Assembly: GCA_963759055.1 (NCBI GenBank)
Contig: CAVWYD010000030.1
Location: 14,155-78,154 of the forward strand
Length of the DNA: 64,000 bases
Source: Thiosocius sp963759055
GTDB taxonomy: Bacteria > Pseudomonadota > Gammaproteobacteria > Chromatiales > Chromatiaceae
Direction of reading: 5' to 3'
Shown here: piece after piece, positions 36,841-46,087 of the stretch
Layout of the letters: each line of letters starts with the position of its first letter
How positions within the stretch are numbered: position 1 is the stretch's first letter
Position numbers and translations under genes: made by a program
The notes under the pieces: generated by a model
Told to the model about the DNA's origin: nothing
The model's input: only the letters and a program-made list of their open reading frames with translations
Database searches by the model: none

Positions 36841-37787
36841 TATCGGGTGTCTCCCCGGATGCAGTCAGTCAGTGCATTGGCCATGGATCGCATCATCTGC
36901 AGATAGGCCTGCGGGCCTGGCGGGATTTCTGCCCCGAGTGGGTCGAGCACCGCATGGCGGACCGGCAGACCCTCGCTCAGCATGGCCACCAGTCTGGGCT
37001 GAAACTGTGGTTCGGAAAAAATGCAATCCACCTTTTGATTGACCAGCGTGGCTCGAAGCTCACGCAGGCTTGCGGCGCCCGGGCTGCGTTCGGGATGGGT
37101 TGTCATGACGGCCACGGGGCTGAGTGAATAGTTACGCTCGAAGTACTGGTAGGCGTCATGAAACACCGCATATTTGCCGCGGATGCCGGAGAACCGGGCG
37201 GCGAGCTCCTCATCGAGCGCCCGCAGTTGTTGGCGCAACAGCGCTGCATTCGATCTGTACAGCTCAGCCTGTGCGGGGTCGAGTTCTACGAGCCGGCGTG
37301 TGATCTCGTCCACCATGGCGGCTGCATTTTCCGGTGACAGCCAGATATGCGGGTCGATGCCCCGGCCGGCATTGGTGCCCGTGTTCGCGCGGCGCGTGTT
37401 CTGTTCATGCGGCTCCGCCGGATGCAGATGCCTGTTTGGCAACACCGTCAGGCCAGGCGCATCGAGCAGCGCGACGCTCCGTGACACCCCGAGGTTTGGC
37501 AGTATGCGAGCCAGAGGCAGTTCCAGCGCTGGGCCGATCCAGAAGAGAATATCCGCATCGTTCAGCATCTGCGCGTCCGACGGGCGCAGGCTGAAGGTGT
37601 GCGGCGACTCGCCACCGCGCAGCAGCAGACTCGGTGTGCCGGCTCCTGCCATGACGGCGGCGACGAGCGAGTGCACAGGGGCGATGCTGGCGACAACCCG
37701 CGGGCCGGCAACGGCATCACGCCAGGGGATCGCAAACACCAGCAGCAAACCCAGCAGGCTGGGGAGAGCAGAGGACCTCGGACGCAC
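36840..37787 (-). CDS. znuA: Zinc ABC transporter substrate-binding protein
   Basis: 315 residues. A signal peptide (about 1-27) and a cluster A-I zinc-binding protein fold. Metal ligand regions: GGESPHTFSL (first His), a His/Asp-containing loop HLHPAEPHEQNTRRANTG, DPHIWLSPENA (second His), and FHDAYQYFERNY (third His). It captures zinc in the periplasm for ZnuBC. It shares one base with the zur start (TAATG) and is the first gene of the operon. Confidence 0.95.
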   Translation of the reverse strand: MRPRSSALPSLLGLLLVFAIPWRDAVAGPRVVASIAPVHSLVAAVMAGAGTPSLLLRGGESPHTFSLRPSDAQMLNDADILFWIGPALELPLARILPNLGVSRSVALLDAPGLTVLPNRHLHPAEPHEQNTRRANTGTNAGRGIDPHIWLSPENAAAMVDEITRRLVELDPAQAELYRSNAALLRQQLRALDEELAARFSGIRGKYAVFHDAYQYFERNYSLSPVAVMTTHPERSPGAASLRELRATLVNQKVDCIFSEPQFQPRLVAMLSEGLPVRHAVLDPLGAEIPPGPQAYLQMMRSMANALTDCIRGDTR

Positions 37788-37812
37788 GGGGGAGCTCTTC
37801 GCGGTTGTGTAA

Positions 37813-37836
37813 AGTGTAATAGGATAACATTACACT
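37813..37836 (-). promoter_or_regulatory. Zur-type operator upstream of znuA
   Basis: A perfect inverted repeat, AGTGTAAT (37813-37820) and ATTACACT (37829-37836), with an 8-bp spacer, 26 bp upstream of the znuA start. Its position, and the zur gene in the operon, make it the likely Zur binding site. The exact match to Zur motifs in other gammaproteobacteria was not computed. Confidence 0.7.
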
Positions 37837-38007
37837 GTGCCCTCGTGTTCACCGTACGCAGCGATGGATGCCGGCGTGCCCGGGCGATCTTTTTCGCCAG
37901 GTTTTAATGTTTTGGTAATCCTTTAGGTCCCAAATGGTAAATTACCCCGCCTGGATGTTCGCCCAACGGCGGATTCCCATTGCACACCAAGTACAGCGGA
38001 CATCGGG

Positions 38008-39522
38008 ATGAGCATGAGCCACGAAACCACCGGTAAATACGATGTCACCACAACTCGCGGGTCAGGGGTGTCGCTCGGTAACGGTTTGCATGGTGCCTGG
38101 CGCCGCTACGAGAATTCGTCGATACCACTGGGGCTGAAGTGGTCGGTCAGTATTGCCGCACTCATCGTTACCGCGATGGGTGTTCTTGGTTTTCACCTGA
38201 TACAACAGCAGGAGCAGGGGTACCGCAGCCAGGTGGACCGTTTCAGTCACGTCATCGTGGACCAGCTGGTTCGGATCAGCGGCGAGCCTTTGATGGCCGC
38301 CGACACCCTCAGCCTGCAGGTGCTGCTGCAGCGCCATGTCCAAAGCCCCATGATCCTTGGTGCTGCGCTGCACGACGCCGACGGAGTGCTGCTGGTCGAC
38401 GCCGGTGTGAGTCCGCCGGGGGCGGCCGAGCCCAAGTTCGATGTTGCGGGCTTCAGTTCCTGGGACTGGGATAATGGCGAATTCAAGGCGGTCTCCTATG
38501 TCAGTCCGGTCATCTACCAGGATGTCACGGCTGGCTTTCTGACCGTGAGTATCGATCGATCCCCGCTGGAAAAAGACCTGCAGGTAACCCTGCGATTCCT
38601 CATCGTATCGACCCTCTTGATGATCTTCCTCGGAGTGATTCTGGCCTCGTTACTTGCACACCGGCTGTCGCGACCTATCCAGCGTCTGGCCAAGGCCGGC
38701 GAGGCCCTGAGCGTCGGAAGACCTCAGGGCCTGGTCACGCGCAGGGATGAGATCGGCCAGGTCCTGGACACCTTTCAGCACCTTGCAGAGGGTGTTAAGC
38801 GAAAAAATGTGGTTGAAGCCGCATTTTCGCGCTACGTCTCGCCGCAGGTGGCAAGACAGGTCCTCAAGGGAGAGACCAACAGCGCTCTCGGTGGCAACCG
38901 TGTGACCGGCAGCGTGCTTTTCTGCGATATCGTCGGTTTTACGGAGCTGTCCGAGGGTCGTGAGCCGGGCGAGGTGGCTGCGCTGTTGAACGACTATTTC
39001 GGGTATTTTGCCCTGGCCGCCGAAAGTTGCGGGGGTACGGTCGACAAGTTCATCGGCGACTGCATCATGATCGTATTCGGTGTCCCCGCCGCAGACCCCC
39101 ATCACGCCCTGCATGCGATGACCTGCGGTATGTTGATCCAGCAACTGACGCGCCGGATCAATCAGATTCGCCAAACGCGTGAACTGGCGACGGTGACGCT
39201 GCGGGTCGGGATCAGCAGCGGGCCCATGCAGGCAGGCAACCTGGGTAGCGCGGATCGTATGCAATACACGGTCGTCGGCGATACCGTGAATGTCGCGGCG
39301 CGCCTCTGTGGCATGTCCGAACCCGGCGGCGTCCTGGTTACGGATGTGGTGATGGCGTCCGGTCAGCCGGGTGAACTGAGTCACTATGCGCATCTGGGAC
39401 CTGCCGAGCTGCGAGGCCGCAAGGAATTTGTCGAGGTGCGCGCAATGGATGTCGACGCGGTGGCAAGAGACGTCAACGCGGATCTATTGATAGAGACGAT
39501 CTTGTCTACGGGTAATGACTGA
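38008..39522 (+). CDS. Membrane-bound class III adenylate/guanylate cyclase with HAMP domain
   Basis: 504 residues. Two membrane helices (about 45-66 and 195-217) enclose a periplasmic sensor. A HAMP linker follows (RLSRPIQRLAKAGEAL), then a cyclase domain (about 300-480). Metal-binding aspartates are in VLFCDIVGFT and KFIGDCIMIVFG; the transition-state region GDTVNVAARLCG is present. It makes cAMP (most likely) in response to a periplasmic signal. Its TGA stop overlaps the next gene's ATG. Whether ATP or GTP is used cannot be read with confidence. Confidence 0.9.
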   Translation: MSMSHETTGKYDVTTTRGSGVSLGNGLHGAWRRYENSSIPLGLKWSVSIAALIVTAMGVLGFHLIQQQEQGYRSQVDRFSHVIVDQLVRISGEPLMAADTLSLQVLLQRHVQSPMILGAALHDADGVLLVDAGVSPPGAAEPKFDVAGFSSWDWDNGEFKAVSYVSPVIYQDVTAGFLTVSIDRSPLEKDLQVTLRFLIVSTLLMIFLGVILASLLAHRLSRPIQRLAKAGEALSVGRPQGLVTRRDEIGQVLDTFQHLAEGVKRKNVVEAAFSRYVSPQVARQVLKGETNSALGGNRVTGSVLFCDIVGFTELSEGREPGEVAALLNDYFGYFALAAESCGGTVDKFIGDCIMIVFGVPAADPHHALHAMTCGMLIQQLTRRINQIRQTRELATVTLRVGISSGPMQAGNLGSADRMQYTVVGDTVNVAARLCGMSEPGGVLVTDVVMASGQPGELSHYAHLGPAELRGRKEFVEVRAMDVDAVARDVNADLLIETILSTGND

Positions 39523-40481
39523 TGTTGCGTCTGCTGCTGTTGTCCCTGCTGCTGTTGGGTCTGGGTGGCTGTTCTGATCTGCAGACCAGGCTCGCGGAAC
39601 CGCCATCGAAACCAATGGAGTCTTCTACCGAGGCACTGGATGCCGCTGACGTAATGGCCAACGCAGGACGCTGGTCGCAGGCTTTGGCCTTGCTCGAAAA
39701 GGCGGCACGCGATTATCCCGGTGATCCGGCAATCGAGGCGCGCCGGGTATCAATGCGTGAACGCTGGGAAAGGCAGGAGCGGGTACTTGAAGACCAGATC
39801 ATGGTCGGAGATGCGGAGAACCAAGAGCTTAAGATCGCGCTGCTCGAAAAACTGTCGCTGGCAGAACCCGGAAATCTTATCTTGACCTCGCGCCGCATCT
39901 ATTGGAAAGAGGTGCTGGCGAGCAACATTGAAAAATTGACTGCCTGCGGTGAGTTTCACGTCACCACCGATACGGCTCTGGCCAGGCGCTGCTTTCAGCT
40001 TGCCTCGGGCATGGCAGCCACCCCAGGCATAGAGCAGCGACTGGCGGGGATCAGCGAACAGCTGCTCCTGAGCGAGAACATTGCAGCTGAGCGACGCCGG
40101 GCAAAAGAAGAGAAGGAACGCCAGCAGAGGGCAAAGTCGTTGCTGGACGATGCGAAGGAGGCGATCGACGCGCGTGATTACCGACGCGCACTGGATATTC
40201 TGGAAAAAGTAGCGGAACTGCAGCCGAACAACAGCGAGGTGTCCGGTCTTCAGGAAGAGGCCTGGTCGATGATCAGCCCCCAGGTCGAGGCGCTTGTAAA
40301 GCTCGGGGATCACCTCTACCTGGATGAGCAGCTGGATGCGGCCGTCGCAACCTGGCAGGCGGCTTTGATCCTGAAACCGGACGACGAGGCCATCCTGGCG
40401 CGAATCGATCGTGCCAAGACCGTATTGAACCGGCTGGATGCCCTGCGCAGACAACAGAACCCTTCGACAGAGGACCAGTGA
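39522..40481 (+). CDS. TPR-containing lipoprotein
   Basis: 319 residues. Signal peptide with lipobox LGGC (about 14-17), so it is a lipoprotein. TPR-like helices fill the rest: MANAGRWSQALALLEKAARDYPGD near the start and ARDYRRALDILEKVAELQPNN and LDAAVATWQAALILKPDD near the end, with a coiled-coil stretch between (RRRAKEEKERQQRA). It overlaps the adenylate cyclase stop by 1 bp, so the two are translationally coupled and may form a sensor and envelope partner. Confidence 0.85.
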   Translation: MLRLLLLSLLLLGLGGCSDLQTRLAEPPSKPMESSTEALDAADVMANAGRWSQALALLEKAARDYPGDPAIEARRVSMRERWERQERVLEDQIMVGDAENQELKIALLEKLSLAEPGNLILTSRRIYWKEVLASNIEKLTACGEFHVTTDTALARRCFQLASGMAATPGIEQRLAGISEQLLLSENIAAERRRAKEEKERQQRAKSLLDDAKEAIDARDYRRALDILEKVAELQPNNSEVSGLQEEAWSMISPQVEALVKLGDHLYLDEQLDAAVATWQAALILKPDDEAILARIDRAKTVLNRLDALRRQQNPSTEDQ

Positions 40482-40525
40482 GCTAGCAGCAGCTGTGTTT
40501 TAAATGCTGGCGTCGCGGTCGTGGT

Positions 40526-41077
40526 TCAGCCACTGTGCACGGGTTTTTGTATCGGCCTGAACGCCTTTACCACCGACTCCCTGGTTTCGAGACAGGGGCC
40601 ATCGATCAGGTCGATGCAATAAGGGATGGCTGGGAACACCGCGTCCAGGCAGTCTGAAATCGCACTGGGCTTGCCCGGCAGGTTGACAATCAGCGACTGA
40701 CTGCGAATGCCGGCGATCTGGCGCGACAGAATAGCGGTAGGCACATGCTTGAGCGAGACCGTGCGCATCAGTTCGCCAAAGCCGTCCAGGATCTTGTCGC
40801 AGACTGCAGCGGTTGCCTCCGGCGTGATATCGCGCTTTGCAGGGCCGGTCCCACCGGTGGTTACCACCAGGCAGCAGCCGATTTGGTCGGTCAGTTCCCG
40901 CAGGATCAACTCGACCCGATCCTGCTCGTCCGGGACGATCCGGTTGACCGGCTCCCATTCGCTGGCCAGTGCCAGGTTCAGCCATTCTCTGATCGCGGGT
41001 CCACCGAGATCATCATACTCACCGCGACTGGCGCGGTCTGAAACCGTAACGACACCGATGCGTGCTGGTGTATTCAT
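40526..41077 (-). CDS. mogA: Molybdopterin adenylyltransferase
   Basis: 183 residues from ATG 41077. MogA/MoaB fold with VTVSDRASRGEYDD at the start, the TTGGTGPAKRDITPEA motif and a NLPGKPSA motif near the end. It adenylates molybdopterin before molybdenum insertion. A longer frame upstream has no family match. No other molybdenum cofactor gene is adjacent. Confidence 0.93.
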   Translation of the reverse strand: MNTPARIGVVTVSDRASRGEYDDLGGPAIREWLNLALASEWEPVNRIVPDEQDRVELILRELTDQIGCCLVVTTGGTGPAKRDITPEATAAVCDKILDGFGELMRTVSLKHVPTAILSRQIAGIRSQSLIVNLPGKPSAISDCLDAVFPAIPYCIDLIDGPCLETRESVVKAFRPIQKPVHSG

Positions 41078-41386
41078 GTCGAGAGATCCTGAACGATCAC
41101 GAGGTGCCGAAGCATAACCGGTTTTGCCGGGGAGCCGCATTGCGCCCGGCGGTCGCCCTGCGGTCCGCTGCGGGCTTCGGAACCGGCATCCTGGAGCCGG
41201 CGCGTCCGGATAGTCGTTCGCAGTCTGAAGCGGCCGATAAATCAAGTCGATCCCAATTTCCCTTTTGATAACAGGGTCTTGTCGGCCAGGCAATTCAACC
41301 CCCCGGCCGAGCGGCCGATAGCACCCTGAAGGAACGCCATGCGCCGGCGCTGTTTTTGCGCGGCTTGCTGGTGAGGAAAGCTGGTT
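41078..41386. other. Intergenic stretch, no gene seen
   Basis: 309 bp between divergent mogA and the large signalling gene. A few GC-rich inverted pairs (around 41110-41200) were noted, but none with a T-tract. It should contain both promoters. GAGGAAAG (41372-41379) is the ribosome site for the next gene. Confidence 0.5.
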
Positions 41387-44300
41387 ATGAACCGCATGTT
41401 TGTCGAGGGATGCGCCTGGACGCGACGCGCTGTACTGCTCGTTGTGATCGGGGTGCTGTGCCCGATCGGAATCGCCGGGAGTGAGCCCGCCTCGTGGGAG
41501 GCAAACCGGCAGTCCTTTCTTGCCAGTCTGAGCCAAAGCGAACGCAGCTGGCTGCTTGCGCACAGGGATATTCGCCTGGGCATCGATCCCGCCTGGGAGC
41601 CCTTCGAGTTTCTGGACGAGGCAGGTAGTTATCGCGGGATGGCCGCGGATTACATCGAATTGCTCAACGCGATGCTCGACGTCCGGATGGCGCCAGCCCG
41701 CGGATTGAGTTGGTCGGATGTTATCGACCGCGCGCAAAAGGCCGAGATCGATGTGCTGCCGTGTGTGGTCAAGACCCCGCAGCGCGAAGAGTATCTGGGC
41801 TTTACCGACAGTTACCTGAATTTTCCGATGGTCGTCGCGACCCGCGACGATGCGGCCGTCGTCGGCGGACTTGACGATCTGAAGGGGCAGAAGGTCGGCG
41901 TGGTCAAGGGGTATGCGACGGTCGATCTGTTACAAACGCATTTCCCGCACCTGCAGCGTGTCGAATTCGACAACCTGCAACACGGGCTTGAGGCCCTGTC
42001 GCTGGGGCGGATCCCGGCATTCGTTGACAATCTCGCGTCCATAACCGATGTGATCAACAAACAAGGCTTGACCAACATCAAGGTATCGGCGCAGACACCC
42101 TTTTCGTTCGAGCTCTCGCTGGGGGTGAGAAAAGACTGGCCCGAACTGCTCGGTATCCTGAACAAGGCATTGTCCGCCATACCCCCGCAGCAGGCAGACC
42201 AGATCCGCAAGAACTGGATTTCAATCAAATTCGAGTACGGCGTCGATATCGCCTACCTGATCCGAATCGCAATGATTGTCGGTGCAGTGGCGATGGTGGT
42301 ATTCGGGATCATTTTTTACTGGAACCGCCGTCTGCTGGCTGAGGTGGAGCAGAGAAAGCATGTCGAGGATATCCTTGCGCACCGTAATCAGATTCACGAG
42401 AGCATTGCCGCGGGTGCGGACCTGGATCAGGTGTTGAGTACCCTGGTGACCAGTGTCGAATCCGAACGCCCGGATACCTTGTGCGCGGTTGTTCTGCTTG
42501 ATCCCTGCTGTTCGTATGTGGCCCGTATCCTGGCGCCCAATCTGCCGGTCGACTACAAACGCAAAGTTGAAGGTATGGCCGTTGCCGATTGTCTGTGCTG
42601 TTTTGACGAGGTCGTCCGGCACAAAGGCAGGGTCGTCATGCCCGATATAACCCGAGACCCAAACTGGTCGAGGCACGAGAGTGAGTTGAAACCTCTCAGG
42701 GTCCAGGCGTGCTGGCTTGAACCGATACGCTCATCCAAGGGCAGGATGCTAGGCATTTTCGTCCTCTTCCATCGGGAAACTGGCGTCCCGGACAGTTCTG
42801 CATCTGACCTGTTGCGCGAGATGGCGCTGTTGTCGACGCTTGCGATCAAGCACCATCGCAATGTTCAGAGTCTGCACAAGCTTTCACTGGCGGTCGAATA
42901 CAGCCCAAACGCCGTGATGATGACCGATGCGCGAGGCATCATCGAGTATGTGAATCCGAAGTTCAGCGAGATCACCGGCTATCAGCCCAGCGAGGTCTTG
43001 GGTCAAACGCCGAAGATCCTCAAGTCGCAGGAAACGGATGGAAAGGTGCACCAGGAACTCTGGCGCACGATTCAGTCCGGCGAAGAATGGTGGGGTGAGT
43101 TGCGCAACCTGCGAAAAGATGGCGAGGCCTACTGGTCGAAGGAACACATTTCGCCGATAAAGGACAGCCAAGGAAAGGTGTCACACTTCGTTGCGATCAT
43201 CGAGGACGTGACGGAGGCACGCCTGATCAACGAGAAGGTCTCTTACCAGGCCACGCATGATTCCCTGACCGATCTGATAAATCGGCGCGAGTTCGAACGC
43301 ATCCTCGGTAATCTCGTAGAGAGCCAGGCCATCCATGGATCGCACAATGCACTGTGTTTTCTCGACCTCGATCAGTTCAAGGTGGTGAACGACACAGCTG
43401 GGCATGTGGCAGGTGACGAACTTCTGCGGCAACTGGGCCGTATGCTCAAGAAGCATTTGCGGCAGGGTGACATTCTGGCTCGCCTGGGTGGTGATGAATT
43501 CGCGATTCTTATGGAACGTTGCACTGCCGAACAGTCATTGCACAAGGCCGACGAGATACGCCTCATGGTGGAAGAATTCCGCTTCGCCTGGGAGGAGAGC
43601 ATCTTTGCGGTGGGGGTCAGTATCGGTATTACCGAAGTCAACACGCAGACCATCAGTTCGTTGGATGCCCTGAAACAAGCTGACATGGCCTGCTACGCAG
43701 CCAAGGACGCGGGTCGCAACCGTGTCCACATCTACAAGGATAACGACAAGCTGCTGATGGCACGCTCCGGCGAGATGCACAACGTCAACCGCATCAAACG
43801 GGCGCTGGAAGAAGATCGATTCCTGCTCTATGCCCAACCGATCCGACCGGTAGACGACTGCCGGCGGGCGGCAAGCTACGAGATCCTTTTGAGAATGTTG
43901 GACGATAAGGGTGAGCTGTTGCCGCCCGGGGCATTTCTTCCAGCGGCGGAGCGGTACAGCCTTATCGGCCAGATTGACCATTGGGTCGTCGATCAGGTTT
44001 TTGCTTGGATTTACCGGCACCCAGATGAAATGGAGACGATTGCCGGTTTTTCGATCAACCTGTCGGGACAGTCACTCGGGGATGACAGCCTGCTGGGCAA
44101 TATCATCCGACATCTGAAGACGGATCGTCTGCCGGCGGAAAAAATTAAATTCGAGATCACCGAGACGGCCGCGATTGCCAACCTGGGCAACGCGAACAGC
44201 TTCATTGCCGCATTGAAGGAGTTTGGAGTCGAGTTCGCCCTGGATGATTTCGGCAGTGGTCTGTCGTCGTTCGGTTACCTGAAGAATCTCCAGGTCGACT

Positions 44301-44563
44301 ATCTGAAGATAGATGGCATGTTCGTCAAAGACATGTTGGTCGACCCGATCGATTCCGCGATGGTGAAATCGATCAATGACATCGGGCACGTGATGGGCAT
44401 GGCGACCATCGCCGAATTTGTCGAGAACGATGACATCCTGCGGGCCCTGGCGGAGTTGCAGGTGGACTACGTGCAGGGTTACGGCGTCGGCAGGCCCATG
44501 CCGATCGACGAGATCCTTGCCGAGAACCGGGCCGCCCTGCCCGTGGCTTCGGGCGACCGCTAG
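41387..44563 (+). CDS. Sensor protein: periplasmic binding-protein domain, TM, GAF-like, PAS, GGDEF, EAL
   Basis: 1058 residues. A signal-like helix, then a bacterial extracellular solute-binding (PBPb/SBP type 3) domain (about 55-285: LGIDPAWEPFEF, GVVKGYATVD). A membrane helix (about 287-310) leads to a GAF-like region (330-500), a PAS domain (about 505-620: AVMMTDARGIIEYVNPKFSE), GGDEF (LARLGGDEFAIL, intact) and EAL (EILLRM in place of EALLR, but ETxA, DDFGSG and later catalytic motifs intact). It links an outside ligand, perhaps an amino acid or similar small molecule, to c-di-GMP level. Both activities are plausible; which dominates cannot be told. Confidence 0.9.
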   Translation: MNRMFVEGCAWTRRAVLLVVIGVLCPIGIAGSEPASWEANRQSFLASLSQSERSWLLAHRDIRLGIDPAWEPFEFLDEAGSYRGMAADYIELLNAMLDVRMAPARGLSWSDVIDRAQKAEIDVLPCVVKTPQREEYLGFTDSYLNFPMVVATRDDAAVVGGLDDLKGQKVGVVKGYATVDLLQTHFPHLQRVEFDNLQHGLEALSLGRIPAFVDNLASITDVINKQGLTNIKVSAQTPFSFELSLGVRKDWPELLGILNKALSAIPPQQADQIRKNWISIKFEYGVDIAYLIRIAMIVGAVAMVVFGIIFYWNRRLLAEVEQRKHVEDILAHRNQIHESIAAGADLDQVLSTLVTSVESERPDTLCAVVLLDPCCSYVARILAPNLPVDYKRKVEGMAVADCLCCFDEVVRHKGRVVMPDITRDPNWSRHESELKPLRVQACWLEPIRSSKGRMLGIFVLFHRETGVPDSSASDLLREMALLSTLAIKHHRNVQSLHKLSLAVEYSPNAVMMTDARGIIEYVNPKFSEITGYQPSEVLGQTPKILKSQETDGKVHQELWRTIQSGEEWWGELRNLRKDGEAYWSKEHISPIKDSQGKVSHFVAIIEDVTEARLINEKVSYQATHDSLTDLINRREFERILGNLVESQAIHGSHNALCFLDLDQFKVVNDTAGHVAGDELLRQLGRMLKKHLRQGDILARLGGDEFAILMERCTAEQSLHKADEIRLMVEEFRFAWEESIFAVGVSIGITEVNTQTISSLDALKQADMACYAAKDAGRNRVHIYKDNDKLLMARSGEMHNVNRIKRALEEDRFLLYAQPIRPVDDCRRAASYEILLRMLDDKGELLPPGAFLPAAERYSLIGQIDHWVVDQVFAWIYRHPDEMETIAGFSINLSGQSLGDDSLLGNIIRHLKTDRLPAEKIKFEITETAAIANLGNANSFIAALKEFGVEFALDDFGSGLSSFGYLKNLQVDYLKIDGMFVKDMLVDPIDSAMVKSINDIGHVMGMATIAEFVENDDILRALAELQVDYVQGYGVGRPMPIDEILAENRAALPVASGDR

Positions 44564-44603
44564 CGCGCAACCTGCAAGCTGGTGTCCTGAATCAGACTAA
44601 GCC

Positions 44604-45542
44604 CTACCAGACAATCAGATGTATCAGTGTACGGATGCCGATGGCAATCAGGGCGCCGTAGATGGCCGGACGCAAGACCGCTGCAACCCTCGGCCCGGCC
44701 GATATCAGGATAGCGATACCGGCGACGTCGAAAGGATGCACCAGCATCCCCGCAATTCGATTCAAATCAGTACTGCTCAGCAGGCCCTGCTGCAACAGGT
44801 CGGCGGATACGCCCATCATGGCCGTACCGCCGGCAATCGCCTTGGTAATGATCGGCAGGGCAACGCTGGAGGGTAGGTCGAGCCAGCCGAACAAGGGCGC
44901 AGTCAGCGTTTCCAATCCCCCGACGACTCCCGTCTGGCGCAGGATATTCACCAGCAGCAATGACAGGACCAGCATCGGCAGTGCGCTTAGGGTGATACCG
45001 AATGCCTCGCCACCGGCGTGGTTGATGACATTGAGCACCCCCTTGGTGTCAGAAGCCTCGCGGTGCTTTGGTTTTGGTTCCGGCGGCTCGGTTTCCTCCG
45101 GCAGATCGCGGGTGAACCAGTGATAGGTGGCTGCCGCGCCGGCAAGTGCGGCGAACGACGAGATCAACAGCGTCAGTGGGCCATTCAGCCCCATCGCACT
45201 CATCGGGAAAACCACGTTCGCCTGGGCGGCACCAAATACCAGTGCGAGGGTGGCGGCGATGTGGCGTCGCGAAAGCCCACCCTTGTCCATCATGGTCAAT
45301 GTGGCCAGCGGGGCGGCAAAGCTGACGAACAGGACCTGCAGCAGGGCAAAGACCCCCAGGCCCGGGACGCCCAGGGGATGCAGCCAGGGCGAGATGAGAT
45401 CGACGATGCGGTCGAGTACACCCCTGGCCTCGAGCAGGCGCATCAGGGTCAGCATCACGATCATGATCGGCAGCAGGATGAACAGGGCGAGTTCTACCGC
45501 AGCGCGGCCCGAGACAAGGATCAGGTCAGCCAGTTCAGTCAT
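44604..45542 (-). CDS. Nucleoside-recognition (gate) domain membrane protein
   Basis: 312 residues from ATG 45542. Eight or so membrane helices in two halves, each with the gate-domain pattern (APLATLTMMDKGGLSRR; ITKAIAGGTAMMGVS), like spore-maturation-type SpmA/SpmB and nucleoside/ion transporters. A charged Pro/Glu-rich loop (LPEETEPPEPKPKHRE) separates the halves. The substrate is unknown in this family. It stands alone, convergent with the signalling gene. Confidence 0.8.
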   Translation of the reverse strand: MTELADLILVSGRAAVELALFILLPIMIVMLTLMRLLEARGVLDRIVDLISPWLHPLGVPGLGVFALLQVLFVSFAAPLATLTMMDKGGLSRRHIAATLALVFGAAQANVVFPMSAMGLNGPLTLLISSFAALAGAAATYHWFTRDLPEETEPPEPKPKHREASDTKGVLNVINHAGGEAFGITLSALPMLVLSLLLVNILRQTGVVGGLETLTAPLFGWLDLPSSVALPIITKAIAGGTAMMGVSADLLQQGLLSSTDLNRIAGMLVHPFDVAGIAILISAGPRVAAVLRPAIYGALIAIGIRTLIHLIVW

Positions 45543-45545
45543 CAA

Positions 45546-46087
45546 TAAGCCGGTTGGTGCGCCGCAGCACCGCGGACTCTAACCCATGTGTCCGGTATTG
45601 TCGTGCGGGCGGAATTTTTGTCGTCGTCTGGTCGCCAGAGCCCGCCCGTTAGCCGCGTCCCAAACCCGACAGCGTCAACAATTCGACGTAATGACTGGCT
45701 GGGATGGCTCGGCCCAGATGCCCTTTTATCCTATAAATGAGATTAGGTATCGTTAATAAGATTTTAAATATTAATGAAAAAAAATGGTAAGTATGCAATG
45801 GGCCGGAAAAGTGAAATGGGTTGACAGTCTCATTGTGCAGTGCAAAAATTTATAACCACTATTTAAGTATGCCCATTTTTAGTTTAAGAAATAATAATAG
45901 ACTGAAATATATAACGGGCTGTCGCAGTTGCCGGAATCAGCAGCAACTGCAGGTAGCGGTTCGAACCCCCGGGTTCTGACCATGATGCTGTCGGGCACAC
46001 CCTTTCCCGATGGCATCGAAAACGGCCACAAGCCGTACGACTGTAAACCGGACCGGCCTAGGCCGTGTCTTGAGCGAGGACTTGCAC
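45546..46087. other. AT-rich intergenic region upstream of the rnf-nifJ operon
   Basis: The part from about 45730 to 45915 is much richer in A and T than the rest of the window. It includes TTGACA (45822-45827) and AT-rich stretches that could serve as -10. A hairpin (GCAGTTGC 45924-45931 with GCAACTGC 45943-45950) follows, without a T-tract. It probably holds the promoter and leader of the Rnf/PFOR operon. No gene is seen; a tRNA-like fragment near 45958 was tested and rejected. Confidence 0.5.

Noticed and set aside
45945..45990. tRNA-like piece with GGTTCGAACCCCC upstream of rnfB
   Set aside because: Only the T-loop sequence matches; the T-stem pairs poorly on both strands (two mismatches of five) and no anticodon or acceptor arm can be built.
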